NCBI RefSeq assembly: GCF_049243985.1
Contig: NC_135386.1
Span: forward strand, 18,630,202 to 18,694,201
Direction: 5' to 3'
Source: Paroedura picta
Lineage: Eukaryota > Chordata > Lepidosauria > Squamata > Gekkonidae
Length of the DNA: 64,000 nt
Part shown: one piece after another, positions 10,096-41,919 of the stretch
How positions within the stretch are numbered: the first letter of the stretch is position 1
Layout of the letters: each line of letters begins with the position of its first letter
The notes under the pieces: generated by a model
Seen by the model: only the letters and a program-made list of their open reading frames with translations
What the model was told of the DNA's origin: nothing
The model's database searches: none
Made by a program: the position numbers and the translations under genes

Positions 10096-12344
10096 AGGAC
10101 TGTGACTAGCCAGCTGCAGAAGGGCTCAGAGACAGCCTTTCTTGCAATATTACATCGGCGGCTGCAACTCCCCTCACTTGGATCTTCCCCTGCCTTTCTG
10201 GAAAGGCACCGGCTTTTAAAACCCTCTGCCAGAGACCAAGGCGAAAGCGACTCAGAGCCTTCCGCATAACTGGGCGCTTATGCGCGTAATCCCTGCAGGA
10301 AGCATCCGAGCATCTTCCCTCCCCAGGCCCCTTGCCAGCTCTCCTCCTGGCAGCCTCCCCAATTAAGAGCACAAACACAGCTCCTTTCGGGACAGCATGG
10401 CCTGACAGCAGGGGTGCTGAGCAGGGCAACAGCAGGCGCCCCAAAGTCTCCAAAGGAAAGGCTGAAGGCAGCAAATGGGATGCACGGAGGGGGGGGGGAC
10501 ACACCCTCCTCCACCACCACATCGGGAAGGTTCTGGAACCGAGAGCTCCAGAGCTGCAGGACAGGCGAGAAGGCAACCCAGCCTGCCCTCCCCTCCTGCT
10601 ACTCCCCAAACAAAGTTCTCGCCTCTTCTCCACCAACAAGACAGCTGCCAATCCAAGGTCCCCGCCGGGCAGGATTTGGGCCAGCCGGGGTGGCAAATAT
10701 TGTGTCAAGGAGAAAGTTGGATTGCACCATTTTTCCAACCAGGTGGTCGAGAGGAGCCGCATACAGGCCCGTGGGCCACAGCAGCTGCCCCTGGCCAGGG
10801 GTGGACCCAGCCCCCTCTGCCTTCTGCCACTCCGAAGGGCCGGCCTTCAACCCACTTAACCAGGAGGGAGGGTGTCCGTCCCTCCGTCCGTTGGAGTCGG
10901 TGGCAGAGAGACGGTTTCCCTGGCGTGGCAGACAATGGGGACCGTGCAAGCGCTCGTTATAACTCAATTACAGTAATTAAAACCGGGTGGGAGAGAGCAG
11001 CCGAGCAGCTGAAGGGCGGGGGAGCCGGGGAACATTTCGGCTCCTTGTCAGCAGCCAGAGACCAAGCCGCCTCCCGCCATCTGCTCAGGGGAGCCGGGCA
11101 GCGAGGGGGGCCGCCGCCGTGCAAGGCAGAGCGGACCTTGGGGGAGGGGGGGGGCTGCCCAACAGGAGGCCAAGGCCCGAGCAGGGGTGCCAAGCCCCGG
11201 TAACAAGAGAGCATCCTCTGTCTTCAGCAGGGCTTAGAGGGCAGCACCCACTTCGCCCCATCCTGGAAGAAAAAAGACTGGAGAGCCCGGTGGAGATAAC
11301 AGTAGTCTGAGGAGGGCTTTCCAGATCTCAAGGACCAGCGCTCATTTTGCTGTAACCTGATGTGACTCTGAGATGAAAAGCCGATGAAAACATCTGTCTG
11401 ATGCATGATAGAGCAGGGGCAGGCCAAAGTCTTCCTCAAGCCGAAAGGCCGCAGGGGAGGGGGGAGAGATGGATTTTGAGGACCCCTCAAGGCCTCCTTC
11501 TGCTCGCTTGCTCAGCATCTTCTGGGAAGGCCAGAGGGCCCCAAGGAATCCACCCGTCAAGGGCAGAAAGCCTGCAAGAGGACGAAGCCCAGCCCAGCCC
11601 TTCTGGGGCCCACGCGGAGCTCCTCTTCCTGGCTGTGCAAGCCCATTCTTATTTGCAGGGCCAGGCTCTTTGGGGAGCTTACAGCTACGGTCCGTTGGGG
11701 GCTCCCCTTGCTGCATTTGGCCTCAAACCAGGTTTAAGTGGGCACTTAAGGCGTCTAGGGCCAGGCACTGATTGGAAACTCAGACCGTGAAGTCGGCTGC
11801 TTTTGCCCTCTCCCTTCTCTCTGGCGTCGGGCTCTGTCGTGTTCAATACATCACCAGCCACAGCTCGGAAGATGCCACACACTTCCCCAGCGCCACGAGA
11901 GCATTCGGCATCTGCCAGAGGCCTTCCACAGTAAAAGCAAATAAAGCCCTTTTCATGGCCACTACGTGACGCTTTAATTTTTCTTCCCCTTTCACAGGAA
12001 TGCTGCACTTTGCCAGCCAAAGTTGGGGGTTTTTGCCACAGGTTTTCCTGCGAATTCTGGGGTACAATACGGTTAAGCCCTCGGAAAAGCACAAACACCA
12101 GTATCAGCAAGGATCACGCGGCATTAGGAAGGGGGCATCTTGAGGGGCACGCTGCAGATCACGCCAAGGAGCCGATATCTGGGCTGTCAAAATGGCTGAC
12201 CCAAGTCTCTGCCGCACCAGTAGAGGCAGCTAGGCTGACATATGTGATTCCCTTCCGACAGGAAAAGGGACCTGTCGGGGAGAAGGAGGTTTCTAGATGT
12301 TTTCCAGGACTTATGAGCCATTTCCCGTGGCAAAGCACTCTGCA
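10096..12344. other. No gene seen
   Basis: GC-rich intergenic DNA with G/C runs. Small AT-rich patches at 10955-10985 (CTCAATTACAGTAATTAAAA), 11335-11405 and 11920-12075 may be regulatory or old repeats; none could be assigned. Confidence 0.5.
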
Positions 12345-12425
12345 AACAAGCCCGGCTAGATCTGACCAACGGCCCATCCAGTCCAGCCTCCCGTCTCATG
12401 CAGTGGCCAGCCAGCACCTCTGGAC
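12345..12425 (-). repeat. CR1-type fragment
   Basis: AGATCTGACCAACGGCCCAT then CCAGTCCAGCCTCCCGTCTC and TGCAGTGGCCAGCCAGCACC match reverse CR1 3' motifs. Confidence 0.55.
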
Positions 12426-12670
12426 AGTGCCCCCCCCCCCCCCTGAAAATGCAAATACACCAAACACTTTCCCTCACATGCAACACGGGACAGGCTGCGG
12501 CGTTTTCAACTGTGAATCTTTCTTGGCTGTTTTGGCCCTTGGGTCCCAGCAGAGATCCACCCCCTATCGCCCAGCCCCACTCCAAAGCCAGCCAGCCCCC
12601 AAGGGGACCCCCTTCCAAACCTGAGAAATGACATCCCACACTCCGTCTTCCTTTATGCACCGGCATAGCC

Positions 12671-12676
12671 TTTAAT
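12671..12676 (-). promoter_or_regulatory. Probable distal poly(A) signal ATTAAA
   Basis: Minus-strand ATTAAA followed 30-45 nt later by a GT-rich element (GGAGTGTGGGATGTC, 12630-12644), the usual order for 3' end formation. Cleavage near 12650 is inferred. Confidence 0.6.
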
Positions 12677-12860
12677 AAAAACAGGCAGTTTCTCCACCTT
12701 TAAGCCGTAGTTAGATTGTTTTGTTTTTTTTAAACCAGGTCAAAACCAAAAAATTAAAAAATAATCCATAAAAATGTGGTATAAAAAATCTCTTTCCATA
12801 TGCTACATTACAGGGCAGGATCTTTTGCTACACAAATACGTAATTTCCCCGTGTTTAAAT

Positions 12861-12866
12861 TTTATT
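12861..12866 (-). promoter_or_regulatory. Proximal poly(A) signal AATAAA
   Basis: Minus-strand GTAAATAAAATTT. It could give a 3' UTR about 190 nt shorter than the ATTAAA site; sequence alone does not say which is used more. Confidence 0.5.
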
Positions 12867-13658
12867 TACTCCTTTACTACAAAAAGGCCAGAAGATGGGT
12901 CTCCCCCGCCCCCTCCCCTTCCCCGCTTCGGTTTGCGCCCAAAGGCCGAAAGAGAGATTGCCAAAGCCTCCGAAAACCCGACTGAACGGCTCGCCCCTAC
13001 CTCCCTACCCCCCCAGACGGAACCCAGATGTCAGTAAACGTCTTTTTAGAAAAGGAAAACCCAAACCTGTATTTAAACGTTACCATTTCTATTACTTTAC
13101 TTTCATTGGAGTTAAAAATAAAAACCCACACAAGTTGCTATTTTTTTTTCTTGGCTCCCTGAGCAATTGTTGAAAAGTTGCTTTGCTTTGCAGCAAGATT
13201 CTTCCTCTGTGTTTGTGTCCCGAGGGTCGCTACGGACGGGGTGCCGGAGGGCCACGGGCTCCCTTCCAAACCACAAAGAGTTCCAAATAAAAAGCAGAAC
13301 CGCAGGAGGACGCAACGGCTCGGTCCGAGCGAGCGCCAGGCGACAGATCCAGCCGCGGTCCGAGACCTGGCCCCGTTGCAGCAGCGGTCAGGGGCGGGAG
13401 GGCCGAGGGGGACGGTCCACGGGGACAGCAGCAGCCGGGAGAACTCCTCCGAGGAGAGCTTCGCTCCAGCTGCGGCACCAGAGGGCATCCCCACCATGCG
13501 GACGCTGGGGGGGGGGTGGTCGGGGAGGAAGAGGGACGGGCCACCCCGCCCTCCCAAAAAAACACCAACGAATATACTTACAGCAGACCAAAGGAAAAAG
13601 AAATACACAGCCCAGGTACCAGACAGATGACGTCCCTCACCCTCTTCAACGGTTCGGC

Positions 13659-13666
13659 TATTTACA
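13659..13666 (-). promoter_or_regulatory. Pumilio-type element TGTAAATA in the TLE3 3' UTR
   Basis: Exact match to the Pumilio consensus TGTANATA on the transcript strand, about 350 nt after the stop codon. A single short motif, so binding is only suggested. Confidence 0.4.
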
Positions 13667-14010
13667 TTTCCCACAAGTCTCATGGAGAGAACAAAACAAA
13701 GCCAAAAAAAAAGGAAAAAAACCACCAGAGTCTCCGCTGAACGCAAGTCTCCCGATCACAGGCACGAGAACCCAAAAAGTAAAAATCCAGGGCAGGAGAG
13801 AAACTCGTCACGTTAAGAGCTCAGCGGCCCTTGGAGAACTCCCGGCCACTCCCGAGGCATCCGAACACAGAGGGCCTCCGAGACCGCGCAGGGGCCGCCA
13901 CTGCCAGGAACGTCTGCGCCTCCCCCCTTCGGTTCCGCTCGCCCCCACCGCTGGTCCACCGCCTTCTCCCCAGGCCGCTCGGAGAGGGACGGCTGCCCGA
14001 AGCTCCCTGG

Positions 14011-34801
<20,791 letters not shown>

Positions 34802-35814
34802 GGCCGGGCCCTCCCGGGCGGCGGCGGCAACGGGACAAAGGCGGCGACTTCACCAGCAGCAGGGGCGTCCGGGGCCCCGCGGCCCGTCTCCTCCGCCCCC
34901 TCCTCGGCCTCCTCCTCCTCCTTCTTCCCGGGCCGGCGGCGGGAGGCGGTCGGGCCGGGCTGCCGCGCGGGGGGCGGCGGCGAGGAGGGGCGGGGGGCGG
35001 CGGCCCCTCCCGGGCATCCTACACCCCCGCCCGCCCCCCCGGGCCCGTGAGCCCGGCCGGCCGACGCCGCTGCCCCCCTCCCCCCGGCGCCTCCCTGCGA
35101 GCGAGAGGGCGAGGGAGCGAGAGAGGGCGAGGGCGGCGGCGCTGCTCCCTGCCTGCCTGCCTGCTGCTGCTTCCTGGCCTGCCGGGCCGAGCGGGCGGAT
35201 CCGGAGCGGCGCCCGAGCAGTGCCGTCCAGCCGCCGGAGCTCCGGAGCGAGCAGGGGGGGCGGGCGGGGGGAGGGCGGGCGGCGTCGGGCGCGCCGGAGA
35301 GAGAGAGAGAGAGAGAGAAAGAAAGAGCCAGCAGGACGGGGGAGGGGCGCCCGACAGCCAATCGCCGCCCCGGAAGCCCACGTGGGGGCCGGGCAGCCAG
35401 CCCTGCCATTGGCCCGCCCGGGAACGGCACGGCGCCCCCTGCCGCCGGGAGCCGCGCGAGGGAAAGTCGCTCCCGGGCCGCTTCCTTCCGCCGCCCCTCC
35501 CCCTCCCCGGCGATTCCCGAGCCCGCCCAGCGAGGGCGCCGTCGACGCGCGTTGCACATTCGTGGGGACGCGGCCGACGCGAGTTCTGGCCCGATGGGAC
35601 TTTCTGCCCAGTAGGGATCCCGGCGCCCCTCTAGCCCCGCGCTCGACGGCATGTCGTGGGAACGGCGAGGGAGGGAAGGAGGGAGCGGCAATTCCGGGGC
35701 CTCCGAAGCATGCAGGGACGCTGCTCGCCTCCCACCTCCGGGGACTCCCGGAGAAGCCTCCCGTGAAGCCGGTCCCCCTGGACCCGGAAGAGCCGCAGGG
35801 CGAGAGAGGGCGGC

Positions 35815-35880
35815 TATTGTAAGCCGCTTTGGGTCTCCTCTGGGGAGAAAAGTGGGATATAAATGTAGTAAATGATTAAA
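35815..35880 (+). repeat. LINE-like 3' tail in the TLE3 upstream region
   Basis: TTGTAAGCCGCTTTGGGTCT, GGGAGAAAAGTGGGATATAA, then ATG TAGTAAATGATT: the common squamate GTAAGCCGC...GGGATATAAAT tail shared by several LINE and SINE families. It lies about 1 kb upstream of the start codon. Confidence 0.55.
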
Positions 35881-36199
35881 TGTATGTCTCCTTCTGGAGC
35901 CCGGGCACAGTTTGCCCGGCCAGGTCTCCAACAGAAGCACCCCGGGCACCCTCCCGGGCAAGCGCCTCTCCAGCACAAAATGGCTTCCCGGTGGCTGACG
36001 TCACGAGGAGGGGCTCGCCCCATTGGCCCGGGCACACGTGGGGGCCGCCCGCGCGAGACAGGGGGCGTGGTTAGGCTAGAGAGCAGCGTCGAGGCGGGGA
36101 GAAAGAGGTCTGCTCGGCCAATCGGGGTGGAGCGAGGCCTTCTCCTCGTCTCTATTGGCCAAGGCGGCTCCCGGCTGCCACTCCAGCCGCCGAGCTGTC

Positions 36200-36583
36200 C
36201 ATCAAAGCCACGCGGGGCCGTCGGAGCCCGGCGCTGACAAATCGGTTGCTTTTCTCAGGCTGGCGCTGGCAAATCCTGCTTGGAAGGGCCGCTTAATTAG
36301 CTCTGAATGGCGTCTCCTTCCAGCTCAAACAATCTGCCACGACCATGTGGGAAGGCCGGGGGGGGGCGGGGGCTGGACCGAAGCGGGGCTAAATATCAAT
36401 TGGATGTCATGCATCAAAGGGAAGCTTTTTCCCCGCTTAGAAAAAAAACACCCCCGTCTTGTTTCGCGGGAAGTAATGAAACGTATCCATTTAAACACTA
36501 GTAAAGGTAAGCGTCACGTGACGCCTCTGCCCCCGCCGCTTCCCCCTCGCCTAAAATGACTCTTTGAAGATAGGCATCAAAGG
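36200..36583 (+). promoter_or_regulatory. Three TCF/LEF consensus sites upstream of TLE3
   Basis: CATCAAAGC at 36200-36208, CATCAAAGG at 36412-36420 and CATCAAAGG at 36575-36583 each fit the full SATCAAAGS consensus. The last two share GCATCAAAGGGAA. They lie in the AT-richer part of the promoter region 1.4-1.8 kb before the start codon. Function is inferred. Confidence 0.5.
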
Positions 36584-36600
36584 GAACCGCGTCAAGAAGC
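36230..36600. promoter_or_regulatory. AT-richer candidate conserved element upstream of the promoter
   Basis: Contrasts with the CpG-rich DNA on both sides. It carries TTAATTAG, AACAATC (SOX-like), AATATCAATTGG and two of the TCF/LEF sites. No repeat family is recognised. Conservation is predicted from composition and motifs, not shown. Confidence 0.45.
36511..36524. promoter_or_regulatory. Palindromic E-box GCGTCACGTGACGC
   Basis: A perfect 14-bp palindrome centred on CACGTG, the preferred form for USF/TFE-type bHLH-ZIP factors. Other CACGTG cores stand at about 35380 and 36034, both followed by GGGGGCCG. Confidence 0.5.
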
Positions 36601-37050
36601 CGGCGGGGGGAGGAGAAATGCGCCCTCTCCCCCCCCCCATTCCGCCCTGGGCTTTGGCCGGCCTTGGCACTCGGGGGCGGGGCCGGGAGGGAGTGTCGCC
36701 GCCGCCGCTCTTTGTTCCCGAGCTGCCAAGCCACGCCCCCGCCTTTCCCCACCTCTCATTGCAGAGGCGACCGAGCTGTCGACGTTCCGGCGGAGGGAGC
36801 CACGCCATTGGCTGCCGCGGAGAGGCCCGCGATTGGCCGCCGAGCCCAACCCCGCCTCGCCCGGGAGGCCCCACGTGGGATCCGCCGCCGCCGGAGAGCC
36901 TAGACGGGGCGGGCGCGGTGGGCGGAGGGCCGTCCGGCCTCCCTGCAGCTCCTCAAGCAGAAGCCCCATCGGAGGAAGGCGCCCCGGCAGCCCTGATGGC
37001 TGACCTGCGAAATAGGGAGGGGGCGAGAGGGGCGCCCCCTCGGATAGCCC

Positions 37051-38554
37051 CCTTGACCTGCCCAGAGCCAAGCAGGGGCGCCCCCGGTCAGTCCTTGGGG
37101 GAATTGCGTCAGGCGGACGGCCGTGTGAGTCTGCAGCAGCAGGGCTACCTTGAAGACCCACAAACCCTTCGCCCGGGCATGTGCCGCTGTGTGCAGACAA
37201 CAACCCCGTTGCTCTGACCCCTCCATCGCCCTGGCTCCGGGTTAGCCGAGGGGAGAAGCGGCCTGGAGGGATCCGGCCCTCCCTCCTCCAGGTCTCTGAG
37301 GGGCGCAGTGGGGGCTGCTGGGAGAAAGGGGGCTTAGATCTTCTGGGGCAGAGGAAGCAAGTGGGCCTTGCAGGTGAAGCTTCACCCCCAGAACTGGTGG
37401 CTGCTACAGGCCGCTATGCGTGACTCTCCTGAATTATGACTCGGCCGTGCCTTTTTCGGGGCTGAGCCAGCCTGTTTGTTCAATGGGCTCCGGGGACTCT
37501 TTGAAAGGACAGGGCCCTGAAGAAACACGCACGGATTGAGCAATCCGGTTCACCCATTTCTACACCTCTTGCGTCGTTTTTTTTTTGGTAAAGTTGCCCT
37601 CTGCACAGAAAGGGTTCCTCCCTGCCCACGCTGGGCCATCGGGCACCCCCATGTCGCTCGTCTCGGGATGTGCTGATCCAGCCCAATTCCCCGCAGGGAA
37701 GGCCGCTGGGACCCTCCAAGGGCCCCGAGATTCCTCTGACCCGCTGGGACAGTGTGCAGAAGCCATGCTGCGGGGGGGGGGGCTGTTAAATGCAGCCACG
37801 TTGGTCCCCTCTGGAAGCGGAAGACCCTGCCTGGGAAGATTTCTGAGAAGAAGCCATTTCTCTGGACGTGGCTTTTGGAATGTTGTGAAGAAATAAATAT
37901 TCAGGCCCTTTCAGGGCAGGGGGGAGCATTGACCACGGAGGTTTTCCTTCATGAGCAGTGGGGGGTGGGGTTTCCTGCCCTCCCCCCCATTATTGCAAAG
38001 GGGCAAACCATGAGGCCGCTTTTGGTTCCAGCCTTGGCCTCATCCCAGCCCCTCTCCCGCTCCCAGACCACCACGCCTCCACAGGCCAGAGTGGCCCCTG
38101 CAAGTCTCTTCCAGCGTGAGGGGGAGGCCAGGAAGGGACAGGAGCCAACGCCATCCCTGCACAGCCTCCCACCTCCAGCCTGGGCGGCACGATGGGATGG
38201 GAGAGGGCCGATAAGATCAAGGGAGGCTCCCCTGATATTTCCCCACCTCCCCACCCCATGCTTACTAATAAACGAAGGCATTCGGGAATAGAGGGAGAGA
38301 TCAGAGCGTTCGAGATCAAAAGAACCAGGCCTCACCTGGAGATTCTGCAGGCAGGATAAGATCATCCGATCCAGTCTGGGGGTGGATCCTGCCAGGCTGG
38401 CTTGACTTCTAGTGGAGGATGGGTGTCTCTGGAAGCTCCAACAGTGATCTGCACGGCCCCAAAGAAGCCGGGATCCGAGCCCCACGGAGGCAGGGAGGAC
38501 ATGCCAGTATCAACCAGTCCCTTCTGCTAGCAGCAGCCGGGCAAACCCTTCCCC
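37051..38554. other. No gene seen upstream of the CpG island
   Basis: Mostly GC-rich. A weak foldback-family piece at 37105-37180 (GGCCGTGTGAGTCTGCAGCA) and an unassigned block at 37790-37900. No coding signal. Confidence 0.5.
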
Positions 38555-38640
38555 TGGGTGCCTGAGGCGGATCCTGCATTGAGCAGGGGGGTTAGACTAG
38601 ATGGCCTCCGTGGCCCCTTCCCACACAGTCTACTGGTGTA
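38555..38640 (+). repeat. CR1 LINE 3' fragment
   Basis: CCTGCATTGAGCAGGGGGGT, TAGACTAGATGGCCTCCGTG then GCCCCTTCCCACACAGTCTA: the CR1 3' end in plus orientation. Confidence 0.65.
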
Positions 38641-38689
38641 ACAGAATTGATTTTTGCTATGCATTCCCTGTTGAGTAAGGAGTTCATAG

Positions 38690-38818
38690 TCTGAGGAAGA
38701 GGGCTTGCACTGGAAAGCTCCCGCCCTGAATAAATCTTTGTTAAAGGTGCCTGACTGGACTCTGGTTTTATTGGGCTCCTTCAGAGCAACACGGCTGCCC
38801 CTTTTGAATCTACCCACT
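38690..38818 (+). repeat. Foldback-family repeat, one arm
   Basis: GTCTGAGGAAGAGGGCTTGC, GGAAAGCTCCCGCCCTGAAT, AAATCTTTGTTAAAGGTGCC, TGACTGGACTCTGGTTTTAT and CAACACGGCTGCCCCTTTTG, in the same order as the other copies. Confidence 0.7.
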
Positions 38819-38949
38819 TTGGAGTCACTCCTGCCCTCCTAGAAATTGCCCCCAAAGGCCAGGGGGGCAGAGCTGGGCCTCTTTGCCGCCTGGGCACTCC
38901 GAGGAAGGCTTATTCTGGGCCTAGGCTTGGGTGCTTCCTCCTGAGGCTT

Positions 38950-39660
38950 TCTTTTTCTGCAGCTTAAGACAGCCTGGATATTATGCAACCCAGCCCTGGG
39001 CCTTCTGCAGGGAAGCCCTAATTTTTCCCCTAGAGAGAAGCCCAGGAGTTGAAATTCTTCCGTTAATTAGCTGTTTTGGTGGGAGGGGGGAGAATAGAAG
39101 CTTGACGTGGATTATTCACTGGTGAGTAAAAATATTCTGTACATGCTCAGAGCCAGACAGTGTTTCACAAAAAGAAGTTTACAGGGGTGGAGTTGAGGAT
39201 TAAAACCAGATGCCAGGCCGACACAAGCGAGGGAGCGTTGGTGCAATGGGAATTAATTCACCCCGAGATTCCTGCACGCCCTGCATTGCACACTTTGTCA
39301 GGGAGAGCTGTAAAATATCGTCGTCTGATGCAGCGGGACCTGTGGAGAGACTAGGATATTTTACAGATCCCACAAAGAGTATGCAAAATGCATAGAGGTC
39401 TGAGAGTGGAATTAAAATTAATATTCCCGCTGCACCAACTGTCTCTTGCTTAAAACCAGATACCGCCAGGCTGAGTGGAAGCGGAAATTCAGTTTTATAC
39501 TCCACACCCCCCCACACTGGAATCCCAAATTGCCTACTGCAAACAGGGGAGGTAACCCGGAAACAAGATAAATCTCACACCAATTTTCGGCCAGAATTTC
39601 TCGTTTGTCACTAGGGATGGGAAAGGGCAAGAAAAAAAGAGCCCAAGGAAGAAAAGTTAT
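38950..39660. promoter_or_regulatory. Large candidate enhancer upstream of TLE3
   Basis: About 700 bp of AT-balanced unique sequence 4.1-4.9 kb upstream of the start codon. It carries TTCCGTTAATTAGCTG, GGATTATTCACTGGTG, GGGAATTAATTCACCCC, ATGCAAAATGCATAG and GGAATTAAAATTAATATTC. It also holds a perfect 12-bp inverted repeat, CTGTAAAATATC (39308-39319) and GATATTTTACAG (39355-39366). No repeat family is seen. Prediction only. Confidence 0.5.
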
Positions 39661-41670
39661 GAGATCAAGCAGGAGAGAGGGAATATGGTCAGAAAGGGGT
39701 TAACTAATCCAGGCTAATAGTTCCCCCCCCCCCATTTCTTCTGTGGAAAACTGATAGCACATTTCTCCCTATGCAGATACACAGCAAAAAGTGCTGGATA
39801 TTTTTTAAATAAAATAAACAACATCTTGGAATTTAAGGAGGGGCATGAATTATTTCAAGGGGGCATTGCCCTTGTATGCCCCCCTGTAGCCATAACCTGC
39901 ATTTAATTCAAATAAGGACTCCATTTTCATTTAAACGGGGTTCCTCCCCCCCCCCAGCGTATTGGGCCCCGGGGCATTCTGTACGCTCCACCCTGAGCCT
40001 TTTGCTTGAAACAACCTTTGCTGTTCGTGAACAATCCTCTCTGCAGAGCCATCTTGTCAGCTTAGACCAGAAAAACAAATATTGTGCGGTAACTCGGAAG
40101 GCAATCCCTGAGGTGCTTCTCAACTGCACGGCAGGTTTTTCGGTCTTTCTGGGTGACTCATTCGGCACAGGGCCCCTTAAACCCCTGGAACCCAACACAC
40201 ACACACCCCTCCCCTTCGAAGAAGCAGATTTGGCAGTCCGAGCTGCAAAGGCGCAGCAGGAGAAGATGACAGGGCAGAAGTCCGATTCCAGAGAAAAATC
40301 CAGTTCCCGAAGGGGTTTCCTCCGGCCACCTCGGCAGGAGGAAGGAGTCATGCAGGTTCCGCCGTACCCTAGCCTAGAGGGCCCCCCCCTCGCAAGGCAA
40401 TCTCACAGGATCTCAGAGCGGGTGTAGCCAAGAGGGTTGCCACAGTGCCACACCAATGGGAAAGCACATTTGGAAGGGCTGGCCAAGGAGCTAAAAGCCC
40501 TGCCAGAGTCACTTCGGGGGCTTTGCGGTTGCAGGGTCAACAAGCAGCCCAGTCTGGGAATTTCTAACTTTGGGCTTCTTGCATTGAGCGGGAGGGTGGG
40601 GTCCCAGTGGCCTTTAAGCCCCCTCCCAGCTCTGGGGCTTGGCCTGAGACTAGATTGTCCACTGGCAGCAGTAGCTTTCCTGCCCCCCACCTCCTGCTGC
40701 AGCCCACTCATTTCCAGGGCAGGCTGCTGCTGAGGGGCAGGTGCCTGGGGGGTGGGGGGGATTGATTTGAGTGGCCTGTTTGGTCTGGATCCAGCCCTGT
40801 GCCTCTGTTTTCCCGTGATCTTGATGGGCAGGCCGGCAAAGTGGAACCTTTCTGCTCGTCCTTTAATTAAAGAAGCACATCTCGGGTTGTCGTGTTGCTT
40901 CACAAAATCCGTGGGGTGTTCCCGGATCCCTGCTGTTTGCGTACTCGATGCGTAACTCTTTCCTACACCTCCAAGTCAGCTCTGGCCCCGATGTCAACAC
41001 CAGCTCTTGGCGTGGGCATGAGGAGGATCCGACACCTGTCTGGAATTCATTTTCGTCTGGGAGGTGGTGCTAATCCGTGCATCTGCGGAGGAAACGCCGT
41101 GAGCCGTCAGACACAAGCGCAAGGTGTGAAGGAGCCGTGTTCGCTGGGCCTGGGCCAAGGGCCTACCCTGCAGGGCTCGCCCTCTGTGTGTCTCTCCAGC
41201 GTGTCTGGTCTGGCCATGGGGAGGGGCACTTCCTGTGCGCCATGAAAAGAGGCGAGTCTTGATGGTCATCTCGATCTGGCCTCTTCCGCAGAATCAGGCC
41301 AGCTGCAAGCCAGATGCGGAAGCTTCTTTCAGCTAACAGCCCTGGGCCGGGCGAGGACGTAATTTGCACTCCTGGCCTGAGAGGGTAGAGAGGAAAGAAT
41401 TCATTAATTGGTGTTGACAAAAGATGCAGCGGGCCAGCGCCAAGTGGTGTGAACTTTCCCTGCTTACACTCTGCAAAGGGCCGCCCACTGGCTTCACTTC
41501 TGCATGATTATTATTGGGGGGGGGGGGAACTGAGGGCCAGGCGAGGAAGGAGGGGGTTCATTGCGCCTGGAGATCGCTAAATGGCCGATCAGACTCTAAC
41601 ACAGATGGATGAAGACGATGCCCAGAGTTTTTGGCAGGCCAGGCAAGTGATTTGGCCAGCCTCTCCACCC
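39661..41670. other. No gene seen; scattered candidate regulatory patches
   Basis: AT-rich at 39760-39930 (AAATAAAATAAACAACATC), mixed at 40030-40180 and 40820-40980 (CCTTTAATTAAAGAAGCACA), and AT-rich at 41355-41430 (GAATTCATTAATTGG). The rest is GC-rich with C/G runs. No coding signal. Confidence 0.45.
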
Positions 41671-41679
41671 CCATGGGGA

Positions 41680-41916
41680 TGAAGAAGAGTTGTACCCCAC
41701 TTTTGAATACCCAAAGGAGTTTCAAAGCAGCTTCCAATCACCTTCCCTTCCTCTCCCCACAACAGACAGCCTGTGAAGTAGGTGGGGCTGAGAGAGCTCT
41801 GTACGAACAGCTCTGAGAGAGCTGTGGCTGGCTGCATGTGGAGGGGTGGGGAATCAAAGCCAGTTCTCCAAATTAGAGGCCACCCCTCTTAAGCACAACA
41901 CCAATCTGGCTGTCAA
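41680..41916 (-). repeat. Sauria-type SINE, near full length
   Basis: Reverse order: GAAGAAGAGTTGTACCCCAC, GGAGTTTCAAAGCAGCTTCC, CCTTCCCTTCCTCTCCCCAC, GTGGGGCTGAGAGAGCTCTG, GGGGAATCAAAGCCAGTTCT and TAAGCACAACACCAATCTGG. The accumulated substitutions suggest an old insertion. Confidence 0.85.
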
Positions 41917-41919
41917 AGC

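Larger units (their letters stand above)
12650..14010 (-). other. TLE3: TLE3 3' UTR
   Basis: About 1.36 kb from the stop codon to the probable cleavage site. It is AT-richer in its distal half (12.65-13.20 kb, read on the minus strand as long T and A runs) than the flanks, as expected for a conserved UTR. No repeat insertion is seen. The end is set by the ATTAAA at 12671-12676 and the GT-rich stretch just after it, so it is approximate. Confidence 0.75.
35358..36836. promoter_or_regulatory. Cluster of seven CCAAT boxes (NF-Y type)
   Basis: CCAAT or ATTGG occurs at 35358-35362, 35408-35412, 36022-36026, 36118-36122, 36154-36158, 36807-36811 and 36832-36836, mostly as ATTGGCC or GCCAATC with GC-rich flanks, in both orientations. 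NF-Y sites often occur in such CpG promoters, and the number in 1.5 kb is high. Confidence 0.6.
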
